Part shown: piece by piece, positions 8,289 through 16,232 of the stretch
Position numbering within the stretch: position 1 is the stretch's first letter
How the letters are laid out: each line of letters begins with the position of its first letter
Assembly: GCF_030411995.1 (NCBI RefSeq)
Contig: NZ_JASNRC010000012.1
Location: 1 to 64,000, forward strand
DNA length: 64,000 nt
From: Massilia sp. YIM B02769
Lineage (GTDB): Bacteria > Pseudomonadota > Gammaproteobacteria > Burkholderiales > Burkholderiaceae_D
Direction: 5' to 3'
Position numbers and translations under genes: made by a program
The notes under the pieces: model-generated
The model's database searches: none
What the model was told of the DNA's origin: nothing
What the model saw: only the letters and a program-made list of their open reading frames with translations

Positions 8289-10087
8289 GCGTAGTGCTGA
8301 ATGACCGTGACGCCATCCTGCAGGCCGCATCGGTGCGGATCGTCAATCCGAAGAACGCCTGGATCAACCTGACGGCCAGCGCGCCCGGCTTCCACCTGAA
8401 CGCAGCCGGCCAGGTCGACCTGGCCAAGGTGACCGTCACAGCGGATCTTGTCGGCCTGGACGACGCTGTCACCTTCACCGCCGTCGGCGGCACGCTGTCG
8501 AACGCCGTCGGCCGCAGCGTCGACGTCACCTATGACGGCCAGACCGCTATCGTCACCGCGAAGGTGGTGAGCAACGGCGACGAGTTCCAGCGCGCGCTGA
8601 TCATCCCGGTGCTGCGCGACGGCGCGTCCGGTACCGGCACACCCGGTGCGCGCGGCGCCGGTCACTACTACGGCTCGGGCACAGCCTGGACTGACGCCCT
8701 GGCGAACATCACGGTGCCGACCGCCAAGGTCGTCGGTGACGTAGTGACGATCAGCAGCGGCACCTTTGTCATGGAGAAGCGGTGGACCGGTTCGGCCTGG
8801 GTCGAGAACGGTGTAGTCGTTGACGGTAAGCTGATCGTGCCGCTGTCCATCTTGGCCGGCTCTATCGATACGCGTAACCTGGACATCAAAGATGCGAACG
8901 GAAACATCATCTTCAGGGCCGGCCTAACGATGGCCGAGCAGGCGCAGATCAATCCTAATCTGGTAGAGAGCTTCCGTTCGTGGATCAATTCAGGGTCCTC
9001 CGTGACGTACGACCCTGCGGCTGCGATCAATGGCGAGGCAATGCTTCTGCCGCCAAACACATTCACGCAAAGCCGAGTGCTTGCGCTGGAACCGAATGTC
9101 GATTACATCGTTTCATTCCGCGCGCTCTCGCAACAGGCAAACACGGCGCTTTCGGTCGACCTGTTCCCGGATAACCTGCCCGAGTTTACGACCGGCCCGC
9201 TGACCGCGAGCAATAAATATTTTCAGTTCAACATGCGGTCTTCTGCCGCTCAGATGGCAGCGGCGACGCTGCGGTTCCTGGGGAGCGCGAACGGGCACAT
9301 CCTCATTTCGGATGTCAAGCTGGAGCGCGGTAGCAAAGCGACGGCATGGTGTGACAGCGTTATTAGCCAAGGTAACGCCGGCCGCATGGTTATGCCAGGC
9401 GCTATCGGCAATACACAGATCGGTGGCGACCTTTTCAGCACGAACTGGAACGGCTATACCGACTCCCGCGGCGCCGGCTGGCTACTGCGGAGAGACGGCA
9501 CCTTCTACGGCTACAACGTGCAGCTTCGTGGTTCAGTGATCGGTGGGGACTATACGGACATTGGCTGGCCAACTGTCGCAGGGAAGACCGGATACGCCCT
9601 GTCATCAAACGGTCTGCTGCTGGGCAATCCTGTTGATAACCGCTATTTCCAGATCGCGGGTAACGGCAATGTTTATGCGCCCTGGATCACCAGCGAAAAC
9701 GGTACAACCACTATCCGTGGCGTGGTCCTGATCAACCCGGACATCCAGCAGGCGCAGCTCGGCATGAGCGGAGTGCCGGCGTCAATCAATGGCGGTAGCA
9801 GTCTGCCAAACGACACCGCCTGGCGGGTCTATGGCTCCTTCACGGTGACCCCAACGAACGTGCAGGGTACGGCCACAGTGACGGCCTTCATTAACGTTAC
9901 CGAGGGCGAGATGCGTATCAGCCAGAGCGGCAACACCATCACCGTGTCGGGGCGAGGCACCGGCGGCGCCGGCGGGACATCTGGGCGCTCTAACTCCGGA
10001 ACGGTCTTCATTTTCGTGACCGACTCGAACAACCGGAACGCCACCGCGCGTGTCTCCGCCTTCGCCAACCACGGGATTATCCAATGA
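8285..10087 (+). CDS. Phage tail tip/fibre protein with carbohydrate-binding-like region
   Basis: A 600-residue protein. The reading frame is open further upstream, but the ATG at 8285 overlaps the preceding stop (ATGA) and gives MSVVLNDRDAIL, so it is preferred. The N-terminal third is Ig-like beta (VDVTYDGQTAIVTAKV). A Gly-rich collagen-like hinge follows (GASGTGTPGARGAG), then a segment with NPNLVESFRSW and ILISDVKLERGSKATAW, the signature end of a carbohydrate-binding-type module common in tail fibres. The C-terminal ~200 residues are Gly/Asn/Thr-rich and fibre-like. It is probably a central fibre or adhesin at the tail tip. The role is inferred from architecture and position; receptor specificity cannot be read. 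Confidence 0.75.
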   Translation: MSVVLNDRDAILQAASVRIVNPKNAWINLTASAPGFHLNAAGQVDLAKVTVTADLVGLDDAVTFTAVGGTLSNAVGRSVDVTYDGQTAIVTAKVVSNGDEFQRALIIPVLRDGASGTGTPGARGAGHYYGSGTAWTDALANITVPTAKVVGDVVTISSGTFVMEKRWTGSAWVENGVVVDGKLIVPLSILAGSIDTRNLDIKDANGNIIFRAGLTMAEQAQINPNLVESFRSWINSGSSVTYDPAAAINGEAMLLPPNTFTQSRVLALEPNVDYIVSFRALSQQANTALSVDLFPDNLPEFTTGPLTASNKYFQFNMRSSAAQMAAATLRFLGSANGHILISDVKLERGSKATAWCDSVISQGNAGRMVMPGAIGNTQIGGDLFSTNWNGYTDSRGAGWLLRRDGTFYGYNVQLRGSVIGGDYTDIGWPTVAGKTGYALSSNGLLLGNPVDNRYFQIAGNGNVYAPWITSENGTTTIRGVVLINPDIQQAQLGMSGVPASINGGSSLPNDTAWRVYGSFTVTPTNVQGTATVTAFINVTEGEMRISQSGNTITVSGRGTGGAGGTSGRSNSGTVFIFVTDSNNRNATARVSAFANHGIIQ

Positions 10088-10728
10088 TTCACTTCGTACG
10101 CACCGACGAGCACGGCTGGGTCCGCGGCTACTTCCCTGTGCCTGATCTTGATGATCCGGACCTCGGGCCGACTGGCTATCTGCTGCCATGCCCACCTGGC
10201 TTCAAGTACGAGCTGGTGAATGCACCATTCAGCTGGACCCCGCCGGCGCCGGCCCACGACGCTCGCCGCCTCGCGAATGGCGACATCGAATGGGTTGACC
10301 TGCTGCAGATGGACGCGCGGCGGGCCGAGGCGATCGACGCCATCGACGCCGCCGGCGAAGCGCTGCGCCTGGCTGTCATCAGCAAGATGACGCAGACGCC
10401 GGAGTACGTGCGCGCCGAGCAGCACGCGCGCGAGTACCGTGCCGCAGGCTATCCCGAAGGCGACGACGCCTACGTGCCGCCGGGCGTGGCCAGCTGGGCG
10501 ATGGCGAAGTGGCGGGCCGGCTGGACCGCGCGCCAGGCCGCCGACGACATCTTGGCCACCGCCGACCGCTGGTACGCGCTGCTCGACGAGATCCGCGCGC
10601 TGCGCTTGGCGAACAAAGAGGACGTGCGTCATGCCAGCACGGCCGACGAGATCGCCGCGATCGTAGCCGACATGGAAGCCGACATGCAGGCGCTGGCCCT
10701 GCAGATGAACACCACCACTACGGAATAG
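10084..10728 (+). CDS. Phage tail-associated hypothetical protein
   Basis: A 214-residue protein overlapping the preceding fibre gene by ATGA. The N-terminus (MIHFVRTDEHGWVRGYFPVP) and the Pro/Trp-rich PCPPGFKYELVNAPFSW segment look like a small beta domain. The rest is charged and helical, probably a coiled coil (LLDEIRALRLANKEDVRHAS...ADMEADMQALALQM). Genes of this size and position often encode fibre-assembly or fibre-attached proteins, but I recognise no definite family. It belongs to the late tail operon by spacing: the next gene starts one base after its TAG. Confidence 0.65.
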   Translation: MIHFVRTDEHGWVRGYFPVPDLDDPDLGPTGYLLPCPPGFKYELVNAPFSWTPPAPAHDARRLANGDIEWVDLLQMDARRAEAIDAIDAAGEALRLAVISKMTQTPEYVRAEQHAREYRAAGYPEGDDAYVPPGVASWAMAKWRAGWTARQAADDILATADRWYALLDEIRALRLANKEDVRHASTADEIAAIVADMEADMQALALQMNTTTTE

Positions 10729-10729
10729 C

Positions 10730-12733
10730 ATGCCCAACCTGAGAATCGTTTCTGATAACGCGATCGCGCGCGTGGCGTCGCTCGTCGCTTCGAGCACGGC
10801 CGGCGGCCTGGCGGCGAGCAGCCTGGCAAGCGACAAGAAGTCCAGCTTCCATCGCGCCACTGGCAAGAGCGTGACCTATACGGCGACCTGGGCCGAAGCG
10901 GAGCAGCTAGGGTGCGTTGCGCTCCCATTCTGCAACCTTTCGCCGACGGCAATGATGCGAGTGCGTGCTACGGCCGAGCTGGGCACTACGAACCTGCTGA
11001 AGTACACCGAGGCGTTCAACACCACATACCCGACGTGGTGCACGTCGGGCGCCGCCACGCTGAACATCTCGCCGAACTATGCACTGGCGCCCAACGGGAC
11101 ACAGACGGCTGACCGGATGTTTTGGTTTAGCGGCGGCGGCACCCTCCAGTACCTTGACCAGTTTCTCACCGGCCTGGCCGACAATTTCATATGCTCCGGT
11201 TCGCTCTTTGGTCAAGCTGGCGAAATGGCCAAGCTGGTGCTGGCCCTGGTGGACAAGGCGGGCGGCCAGACAGTGCTGGAAGTGAATCTCGAGGATGGCC
11301 GTACCACGTACACCGCGCTGGCTCCAGGCCAGTCTGGAGTGACGGTCGACGTTGCTGACGTGAAGGCACCGGCCCCAGCTGGCTGGTGGCGGCTCAAGAT
11401 CCAGGGCTGGAGCACCCTCACTGGCGGCGCAACGCCAAAGTTCCAGATCTACCCCGTCAAGCACAACGCTGCGTCACGCGGCACGCCAATGTGGACGCGC
11501 TCGGAATGGACTGCCGTGGAGAGCAGCAGCGCCCCCAGGGTGTATCCGACATGGCCTGTTGATGTCGTAGACGAGACGGCCGGTACCAGTAGCCTTCCTC
11601 GTTACTTCAGCACATCGGTGCGCGGCGAAGTAGGGCGAACGGTGGTGATCGAGCAGACCATGAAACAGGTGTCCGGGCCAGCGCGCTACATAGGCATCGT
11701 GGTGTCAGGTGCGGGCGGCGCAGACCAGGGAGCAATGGTCAATCTCTCGAACGGCGCCATCTCGTTCAAGACGAACGGCGCCCAAGTGCAGAACAGCAGC
11801 GTCACGGATCTCGGCAACGGGTACTACCGGCTACGCTTGGAGGTCACTCCTACCGTGGCGGGCAACTTCACCTGGCAGGTGCGGGCGAACGCTACGGGCA
11901 ATACCCTTGCGGCGAACTACCAGGCCGCCTCGGGCGCCACGGCAACGCTTCACCTGACCAAGCCATACGCCTACCTGCTGGAGCGCGACAATGCATACGG
12001 CTTGATGGCAAGTACTGCGTCGCTCATGAGCGCTACGACCGACGCGACGAAGGGACTCAACCTGTGGGGGGCGATGCTCGAGCCAGGCCCCCAGGTCACC
12101 AGCTACTACCCGAGCGTCGCCGCCACCCCGGGCGCGCGGCCGGACGGCTACATGGACAACTGGCAGGGCGCCGGCTACGACAGCGGCTGGGTGCTGGCCT
12201 GCCCGGCGCCGGCCATCAAGCTGCGCGGATTCACCGCGGCCCAGGCGTCGAGCGCTTACTCATATGGCGGCGGCGCTTGCGCGCGGCATTGGCTGCCGGC
12301 CCCCGTCATGGCGCGCACGCTAAGCGTCGAGATCAACGATGCGGCGAACCCGCAGGGATACATCGAGGCCGCGTGCATGGTGGTCGGCCCGGTACTGACG
12401 ACCAGGCATAACGCCTCGGCAACGTCGGTTTCGGTCATCGATCGCACGGCGATCTCGCGCGGCGCCGCCGGCGACCAGTTGGTGGACCCGGGCACGATCA
12501 GTCGCAAGGTGCCGGTCGACCTGCGCGCGATGCCCGAGGTTGACCGCGCGCGGTTCCTCGACCTGGTGCGCAACAGCCGGGCCTACCCGATTCTGATGAG
12601 CGTTTTCCCCGAGCACCCAGACCTGGCGCTTGAACGCGACTTCACGGTCTACGGCCGGCGCACGAAAGATTCCGACATCGCCTACCAGTTCGCAGGCGCG
12701 TACTCAACCACCCTTGAAATCGAGGAGATCTGA
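10730..12733 (+). CDS. Phage tail protein with probable inserted carbohydrate-binding modules
   Basis: A 667-residue tail-tip protein. The first ~85 residues (MPNLRIVSDNAIARVASLVA...LGCVALPFCNL) and the last ~170 (LRGFTAAQASSAYSYGGGA to YSTTLEIEEI) look like one compact structural protein. Between them lie about 390 residues resembling phage carbohydrate-binding-type modules: TNLLKYTEAFNTTYPTW near the start, and later VNLSNGAISFKTNGA, DLGNGYYRLRLEVTP and LNLWGAMLEPGPQVTSYYP. The order suggests binding modules inserted into a shorter ancestral protein. It ends with a TGATG junction to the next gene. The receptor-binding role is an inference. Confidence 0.75.
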   Translation: MPNLRIVSDNAIARVASLVASSTAGGLAASSLASDKKSSFHRATGKSVTYTATWAEAEQLGCVALPFCNLSPTAMMRVRATAELGTTNLLKYTEAFNTTYPTWCTSGAATLNISPNYALAPNGTQTADRMFWFSGGGTLQYLDQFLTGLADNFICSGSLFGQAGEMAKLVLALVDKAGGQTVLEVNLEDGRTTYTALAPGQSGVTVDVADVKAPAPAGWWRLKIQGWSTLTGGATPKFQIYPVKHNAASRGTPMWTRSEWTAVESSSAPRVYPTWPVDVVDETAGTSSLPRYFSTSVRGEVGRTVVIEQTMKQVSGPARYIGIVVSGAGGADQGAMVNLSNGAISFKTNGAQVQNSSVTDLGNGYYRLRLEVTPTVAGNFTWQVRANATGNTLAANYQAASGATATLHLTKPYAYLLERDNAYGLMASTASLMSATTDATKGLNLWGAMLEPGPQVTSYYPSVAATPGARPDGYMDNWQGAGYDSGWVLACPAPAIKLRGFTAAQASSAYSYGGGACARHWLPAPVMARTLSVEINDAANPQGYIEAACMVVGPVLTTRHNASATSVSVIDRTAISRGAAGDQLVDPGTISRKVPVDLRAMPEVDRARFLDLVRNSRAYPILMSVFPEHPDLALERDFTVYGRRTKDSDIAYQFAGAYSTTLEIEEI

Positions 12734-13215
12734 TGCAAGAACGTCCTGGAATTGTCACGGTCCGGCTCACCAGCCGCTGGCCCTATAACCCGATCAGCCT
12801 GGCGGTCGGCGTCGCCGCCGGCTCGCGCGTGTTCAGCCACTCGATCACGATCATCGGCGAGCGCGCCTACGAGGCCTCGATGACGCACGGCTGCCGGGCC
12901 GGCTCGGTCGACCAGCTGATGAAGGGCATTGTCGTCTACCGGGATATGCCAGTGGCGGTGCCCGACATCGACGCCGCGCGCGCCTTCGCCGAGGCCCAGG
13001 TAGGAAAGGGCTACGACTTCGCCGGCGCCGTCGGCATACCGCTGACCTACTCGGAAGACTGGGGTGACGACAGTAAGTGGTGGTGCAGCGACCTGACCTT
13101 CGCGATCTTGCTGGCCGGCGGCCTGCGCCTGTTCGACCCGGCGGTGATGAAACGCGTCCGCCCGATCGACCTGCACATGGCCGACTACCCAAAATCCCAA
13201 CTGATGCGCGCCTGA
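12733..13215 (+). CDS. Permuted papain-fold (NlpC/P60-like) phage protein
   Basis: A 160-residue protein with the circularly permuted NlpC/P60 (YiiX/YaeF-like) pattern. The presumed catalytic His is in the N-terminal FSHSITIIG strand, and the presumed nucleophile Cys is in WWCSDLTFAILLAGG near the C-terminus, preceded by a GKGYDFAGAVG helix. In siphovirus tail clusters such proteins are tail-tip-associated hydrolases that may open peptidoglycan during DNA entry; Cys hydrolase activity is not proven by sequence. Coupled to the preceding gene by TGATG. A short terminator follows, so it closes the tail operon before the lysis genes. Confidence 0.75.
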   Translation: MQERPGIVTVRLTSRWPYNPISLAVGVAAGSRVFSHSITIIGERAYEASMTHGCRAGSVDQLMKGIVVYRDMPVAVPDIDAARAFAEAQVGKGYDFAGAVGIPLTYSEDWGDDSKWWCSDLTFAILLAGGLRLFDPAVMKRVRPIDLHMADYPKSQLMRA

Positions 13216-13235
13216 TCGGCGTGCACGCCCACCAG

Positions 13236-13257
13236 GCCGCGACCAGCGGCTTTTTTT
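13236..13257 (+). terminator. Short intrinsic terminator between tail and lysis genes
   Basis: A 5-bp GCCGC/GCGGC stem with a 5-nt loop and seven T. The stem is short, so termination may be partial and allow read-through into the holin gene. Confidence 0.55.
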
Positions 13258-13279
13258 ACGCCCAATGAAAAGGCATCCA

Positions 13280-13654
13280 ATGATCGAAAAACCTCCGCAG
13301 CCTCCCGGCCACCCCAGCGACTGGGCCAGCATCCTCACCTGGGGCTGGGTGATCGGCCTGTCGCTGCTCGGCGGCTTCGTCTCGTTCTACCAGAAGCTGA
13401 AGGCCGGCCACGTGCGCGCCTGGAACTTCACCGAGTTCGTCGGCGAGCTGGCCACCTCCGCGCTGGTGGGGATCATCACGTTCAAGCTCTGCCAGTGGCA
13501 GGGCTACTCGTCCGACTTGGCGCCGGCCCTGGTCGGCATCACGTCGCACATGGGCAGCCGCGCGCTGTTCAAGGCCGAGGCCAAGTTCAGCGCCTGGGCC
13601 GACGCCAAGTTTCCACCGAACCAAGCACCGAAGGAACCGCCCCATGAAAACTAA
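13280..13654 (+). CDS. Putative phage holin
   Basis: A 124-residue protein at the head of the lysis cassette. The ATG at 13265 has no ribosome site and abuts the terminator's T tract. The ATG at 13280 has AAAAGG six bases upstream, so MIEKPPQPPGHPSDWAS is taken as the N-terminus. It has a hydrophobic segment (ILTWGWVIGLSLLGGFVSFY) and a second (LATSALVGIITFKLCQW), a possible third around residues 85-95, and a charged, Pro-rich C-terminal tail. Size, topology and placement before an endolysin fit a holin of the LydA-like type; the exact family is uncertain. Its 3' end overlaps the endolysin by 11 bases. Confidence 0.75.
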   Translation: MIEKPPQPPGHPSDWASILTWGWVIGLSLLGGFVSFYQKLKAGHVRAWNFTEFVGELATSALVGIITFKLCQWQGYSSDLAPALVGITSHMGSRALFKAEAKFSAWADAKFPPNQAPKEPPHEN

Positions 13655-14054
13655 TTTCCGCCTCAGCGTGCGCTCGCTCTCCCGCCTGGAAGGCGTCCAC
13701 CCTGACTTGGTCAAGGTCGTCAAGCGCGCCATCGAGCTGACCGAAGTCGACTTCATGGTGACCGAGGGCGTGCGCACGCCAGCGCGCCAGCAGCAGCTGG
13801 TCGCCGCCGGCGCGTCGCAGACCTCGCGCTCGCGCCATCTGCCGTCGGCAAACAAGTGCGGCATGTCCTGCGCGGTCGACCTGGCCGCCATGGTCGGCGC
13901 CGAGGTGCGCTGGGATTGGCCGCTCTACCCGAAGTTGGCCAAGGCCATGAAGGCGGCAGCGGTCGAGCTGGGCGTGCCGATCGAATGGGGCGGCGACTGG
14001 AAGACGCTGGTCGACGGCCCGCACTTCCAGCTCGCCTGGAAGGCCTACCCATGA
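13644..14054 (+). CDS. Endolysin, M15-family L-alanyl-D-glutamate peptidase type
   Basis: A 136-residue single-domain endolysin that would cleave stem peptides of peptidoglycan. It shows the M15 (VanY/LAS) layout: TEGVRTPARQQQLVAAGAS with the conserved Arg, then SRH as the first zinc ligand and CAVDLAA with the Asp ligand, then IEWGGDW with the catalytic acidic residue and GPHFQL with the final His ligand. The stretch between the first His and the Asp (LPSANKCGMSCAV) is longer than the common SxHxxGxAxD form. No signal peptide is seen, consistent with holin-dependent release. It overlaps the holin upstream and the spanin downstream (ATGA). Confidence 0.9.
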   Translation: MKTNFRLSVRSLSRLEGVHPDLVKVVKRAIELTEVDFMVTEGVRTPARQQQLVAAGASQTSRSRHLPSANKCGMSCAVDLAAMVGAEVRWDWPLYPKLAKAMKAAAVELGVPIEWGGDWKTLVDGPHFQLAWKAYP

Positions 14055-14416
14055 TGGCCGTCGTTCCGCCGCAATACCGGCTCGCGGCCGCGGCCCTGGC
14101 GCTGACCCTGGTGCTGGTCGGCGCGGCCGCCGCCGGCGCCGTCATCAATGGCTGGCGCCTGGATGGCGCACACCAGCGCGCGCTGGCAACCGAGAAGGAC
14201 CAGCGCGCCGCTGTCGAGAAGCTGCTCGCCGAGCAAAGCGCCGCGGTCGACAAGCTGGGCGCCGAGAAGCGCGCGGCCGACGGGCGCCGCCAGGTGGCTG
14301 AGAAGTTCGCCGCCTCCGCCATAGCGCGAACGAAGGACCGCGCCGCCGCCGTGGCCACCAGCCAGGCGCCGGACTGCAGCGGCGTGATGCGCGAGGCCTG
14401 GGAGGGCTGGAGGTGA
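14051..14416 (+). CDS. Inner-membrane spanin (Rz-like)
   Basis: A 121-residue protein starting at the ATGA overlap with the endolysin stop; a longer in-frame extension upstream lies inside the endolysin gene and is not used. One N-terminal transmembrane segment (YRLAAAALALTLVLVGAAAA) is followed by an Ala/Lys/Glu-rich periplasmic coiled coil (ALATEKDQRAAVEKLLAEQ) and a short tail with one Cys (APDCSGVM). This is the usual i-spanin architecture, which with the o-spanin fuses inner and outer membranes at lysis. The next gene starts at GTG overlapping its stop. Confidence 0.85.
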   Translation: MMAVVPPQYRLAAAALALTLVLVGAAAAGAVINGWRLDGAHQRALATEKDQRAAVEKLLAEQSAAVDKLGAEKRAADGRRQVAEKFAASAIARTKDRAAAVATSQAPDCSGVMREAWEGWR

Positions 14417-14655
14417 GGGCGCTGATCCTGTGCCTGCTGCTGGCCGGCTGCGCGGCCGAGCCGCCGAAAGTCCCGGTACCGGTCACGGTCGGCTGCGTTG
14501 GCGCGGTACCGGCGCGCCCGACCAATACTTTCGGCGCGGGCGCCTATCCCGGCGACAAGGCAGCGGCGCAGGCGGCCCTGATCGACAGCGCCGCCTGGGA
14601 GGGCTACGCCTTGCAACTCGAAGTGATCATCGCTGGATGCCCACTTCGTCGATAA
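14413..14655 (+). CDS. Outer-membrane spanin lipoprotein (Rz1-like)
   Basis: An 80-residue lipoprotein starting with GTG in a GTGA overlap with the Rz-like stop. The N-terminus MRALILCLLLAGC gives a lipobox with Cys13 as the lipidated residue; a Pro-rich segment follows (AEPPKVPVPVTV), typical of Rz1. The C-terminal 40 residues (GAYPGDKAAAQAALIDSAAWE and on) recur, diverged and broken, at 16694-16819 beyond the cargo block. The gene appears intact. Confidence 0.85.
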   Translation: MRALILCLLLAGCAAEPPKVPVPVTVGCVGAVPARPTNTFGAGAYPGDKAAAQAALIDSAAWEGYALQLEVIIAGCPLRR

Positions 14656-14726
14656 TCTTGCTTGTCGTTACTGCAAGACAGCAATACACTCATACTCTGA
14701 TCGTCCGCGATCGGTCAGAAGCAGCC
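14656..14726. repeat. Left boundary of the small-gene array: B0 hairpin element and possible degenerate A0
   Basis: Positions 14703-14726 match the 24-nt B element of this array (GTCCGC...GGTCAG...GCAGCC; consensus GTCYGCAAWCGGCCAGGAGC then GGAC) with a few changes. Positions 14656-14679 hold a weak A-like hairpin (TCTTGC...GCAAGA around GTCGTTA). B0 starts the repeating pattern B-gene-A seen to the right. Confidence 0.6.
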
Positions 14727-14760
14727 GTTCACCCAACTCAAACCCGCATCTTACTAAGAC

Positions 14761-15159
14761 ATGAGCGTCCCTATCACGCGGTCATCCTGGTCTGTGTCAA
14801 ATCAGCGAACCGGCGGCCATTATGACGATGATGCAACTGAATATGAGGCGCTGCGGTGTCAGTGCCGTGGATGCGGTATCTCGTTCATTTTCACAGCGGA
14901 ACAACAGCAGATCTCATACGAGGTCGAGAAAAAGTATGTCTGGTGGTTACCGCCGTATTGCGATGCCTGTACCGTGCGAATTGCGGATCTTAATTCTCGC
15001 AACCGAAGCTACCAAACTCACTGGAACACGGACCGACAGAGGCTGAGGCGCGACAAAGCGTTTCTTAGCAACTGGCTCGACGTTTTAAGAGAAATGTCGG
15101 GTCTGGGCAAAGGGAACCCATCTATGGAGACCCATTTGACACGACTCTTAAACCTGTAA
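14761..15159 (+). CDS. Small zinc-ribbon-like protein, cassette gene 1
   Basis: A 132-residue protein of unknown function. It has two Cys pairs spaced as in a probable zinc ribbon: CRGCG followed by FIFTAEQQQ and, after a linker, PPYCDAC. That resembles the zf-trcl-like pattern (CxxCGxxFxFTxxEQ...PxxCxxC). The C-terminal half is charged and helical (RQRLRRDKAFLSNWLDVLRE). Base composition is clearly lower in GC than the lysis genes. It is flanked by hairpin element B0 upstream and A1 downstream and is the first of four such units. The zinc ribbon is inferred from Cys spacing. Confidence 0.65.
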   Translation: MSVPITRSSWSVSNQRTGGHYDDDATEYEALRCQCRGCGISFIFTAEQQQISYEVEKKYVWWLPPYCDACTVRIADLNSRNRSYQTHWNTDRQRLRRDKAFLSNWLDVLREMSGLGKGNPSMETHLTRLLNL

Positions 15160-15189
15160 GTGCTTTTTAAGGAAGTGGGCAGTACCAAT

Positions 15190-15247
15190 GTCCGCAATGG
15201 GTCGTTAGCAGACGCTACACAAGGTCCGCAAACGGCCAGGAGCGGAC
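15190..15247. repeat. Intergenic inverted pair A1 (15190-15213) and B1 (15224-15247)
   Basis: A1 is a 24-nt hairpin GTCCGC-N12-GCAGAC with GGGTCG in the loop. B1 is a 24-nt hairpin GTCCGC-N12-GCGGAC with CGGCCA in the loop. B is close to the reverse complement of A, so the 58-bp gap can fold into one long imperfect cruciform as well as two small hairpins. Confidence 0.85.
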
Positions 15248-15279
15248 GTAGACATGACGACCCGAAGGAAGAAGTAAGA

Positions 15280-15600
15280 ATGGTGATTACTGCAACTAGC
15301 AAAACTGCTGCTCTCGGTGGAATTTGGTCATCGATTGGTCTCACTCTGTTTGAAGCATGGTCTGAACAAGCAACATTTGGGTCTGTTAGTGCCTCCAACT
15401 TGGCATCACTTACGAGCGCTGCGCTGTTCCTTTTTCTACCTGTATTCTTCTTAGTCATCGGCCAAAACACCGGTGCGTTAAGCCGTTCTTGGGTTCTTGA
15501 TGCGGACGCACGTGCCGAGTATTGGATCGTCGTAAAAAGGATGTTTGTTTGGTTTGTTAGCGCAGGTATGTCGTGGCTGGTCGTCTCCGCTTTCGCCTAG
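15280..15600 (+). CDS. Small membrane protein, cassette gene 2
   Basis: A 106-residue protein starting at ATG 15280 behind an AAGGAAGAAG ribosome site; the open frame extends upstream through the repeat pair and is not used. Two or three hydrophobic segments are visible: TAALGGIWSSIGLTLFEAW (weak), LTSAALFLFLPVFFLVIG and a C-terminal MFVWFVSAGMSWLVVSAFA. No motif identifies a function. It is flanked by B1 and A2, has low GC for this genome and lies on the same strand as its three companion cassette genes. Confidence 0.6.
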   Translation: MVITATSKTAALGGIWSSIGLTLFEAWSEQATFGSVSASNLASLTSAALFLFLPVFFLVIGQNTGALSRSWVLDADARAEYWIVVKRMFVWFVSAGMSWLVVSAFA

Positions 15601-15608
15601 CAATGATT

Positions 15609-15712
15609 GTCTGCTTCGGGTCGGTTGCGGACGTTCGTGACGTTGTGAGAGATTTTTCGGCTTGGCAACATGCTATGCTGCCCTGAACGTCTGCAATCGG
15701 CCAGGAGCGGAC
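15609..15712. repeat. Intergenic inverted pair A2 (15609-15632) and B2 (15689-15712)
   Basis: A2 reads GTCTGC...GGGTCG...GCGGAC and begins eight bases after the stop of cassette gene 2. B2 reads GTCTGC...CGGCCA...GCGGAC before cassette gene 3. The outer flanks also mirror each other: GACGTTC follows A2 and GAACGTC leads into B2. Total length is 104 bp; the spacer is longer than in the other pairs. Confidence 0.85.
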
Positions 15713-15744
15713 ATCTAATACTTTTCAGGAACTGACGACCTGCA

Positions 15745-16098
15745 ATGATCGTAAAGGCCCTTTCAATTGTCCTGCTTCTAACCGCTTGCTATCTCTGCTG
15801 GTGGGCGGCCCACTATGTGCAACCGCTTTGGTATGTTGCGGCCCTAGTACTCACGTTTTGTGGAACAGGACTGTTACTTAAACGAACTTGGGCCAGCTAT
15901 CTTTGGTATGCCATCGGCTCAGGGGTTTCGGCCGTATGGCTGCTGACCATAGCAAGGCTGGCGTTGAACGGTTGGCCCGTAGCAGGAAAAACAGAAACCT
16001 TAATTTCCTTGATACCTGGTGCGCTGCTTTTACTCGTCTGTGTTGGCGGAAGCTTGGCCGTACGACGCGACCTCAAGCAGACGCGACCTCACCGGTAA
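15745..16098 (+). CDS. Four-helix membrane protein, cassette gene 3
   Basis: A 117-residue, very hydrophobic protein with about four membrane helices: IVKALSIVLLLTACYLCWWA, LWYVAALVLTFCGTGLLL, YLWYAIGSGVSAVWLLTIAR and LISLIPGALLLLVCVGGSLA, ending in a basic tail (RRDLKQTRPHR). The ribosome site is weak. No recognised family. It is flanked by B2 and the degenerate A3. Small polytopic proteins of this kind are common in cassette-like cargo, but no function can be read from the sequence. Confidence 0.6.
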   Translation: MIVKALSIVLLLTACYLCWWAAHYVQPLWYVAALVLTFCGTGLLLKRTWASYLWYAIGSGVSAVWLLTIARLALNGWPVAGKTETLISLIPGALLLLVCVGGSLAVRRDLKQTRPHR

Positions 16099-16131
16099 GT
16101 TTTCACTACAGGCGCGAAGCGCTGACGGAAC

Positions 16132-16190
16132 GTCCGAAATTGGTCGAGAGCTGTCGTACACTGAACGGCCGCAACCGGCCAAGAGCGGAC
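16132..16190. repeat. Intergenic inverted pair A3 (16132-16155, degenerate) and B3 (16167-16190)
   Basis: A3 keeps GTCCG and GGTCG but its right arm reads GCTGTC, so the stem is weakened. B3 reads GGCCGC...CGGCCA...GCGGAC, with CTGAAC directly upstream as at B2. The pair spans 59 bp, almost the same as A1/B1. Confidence 0.75.
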
Positions 16191-16232
16191 GTTTCGAAAG
16201 TCCGAGGCAACCACACCCAAGAAAGGATTTAG

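Noticed and set aside
15190..16190. Canonical integron attC sites
   Set aside because: Sizes fit, but the GTTRRRY and RYYYAAC core sites are not consistently present at the ends and no IntI-type integrase is visible, so only an attC-like analogy is offered.
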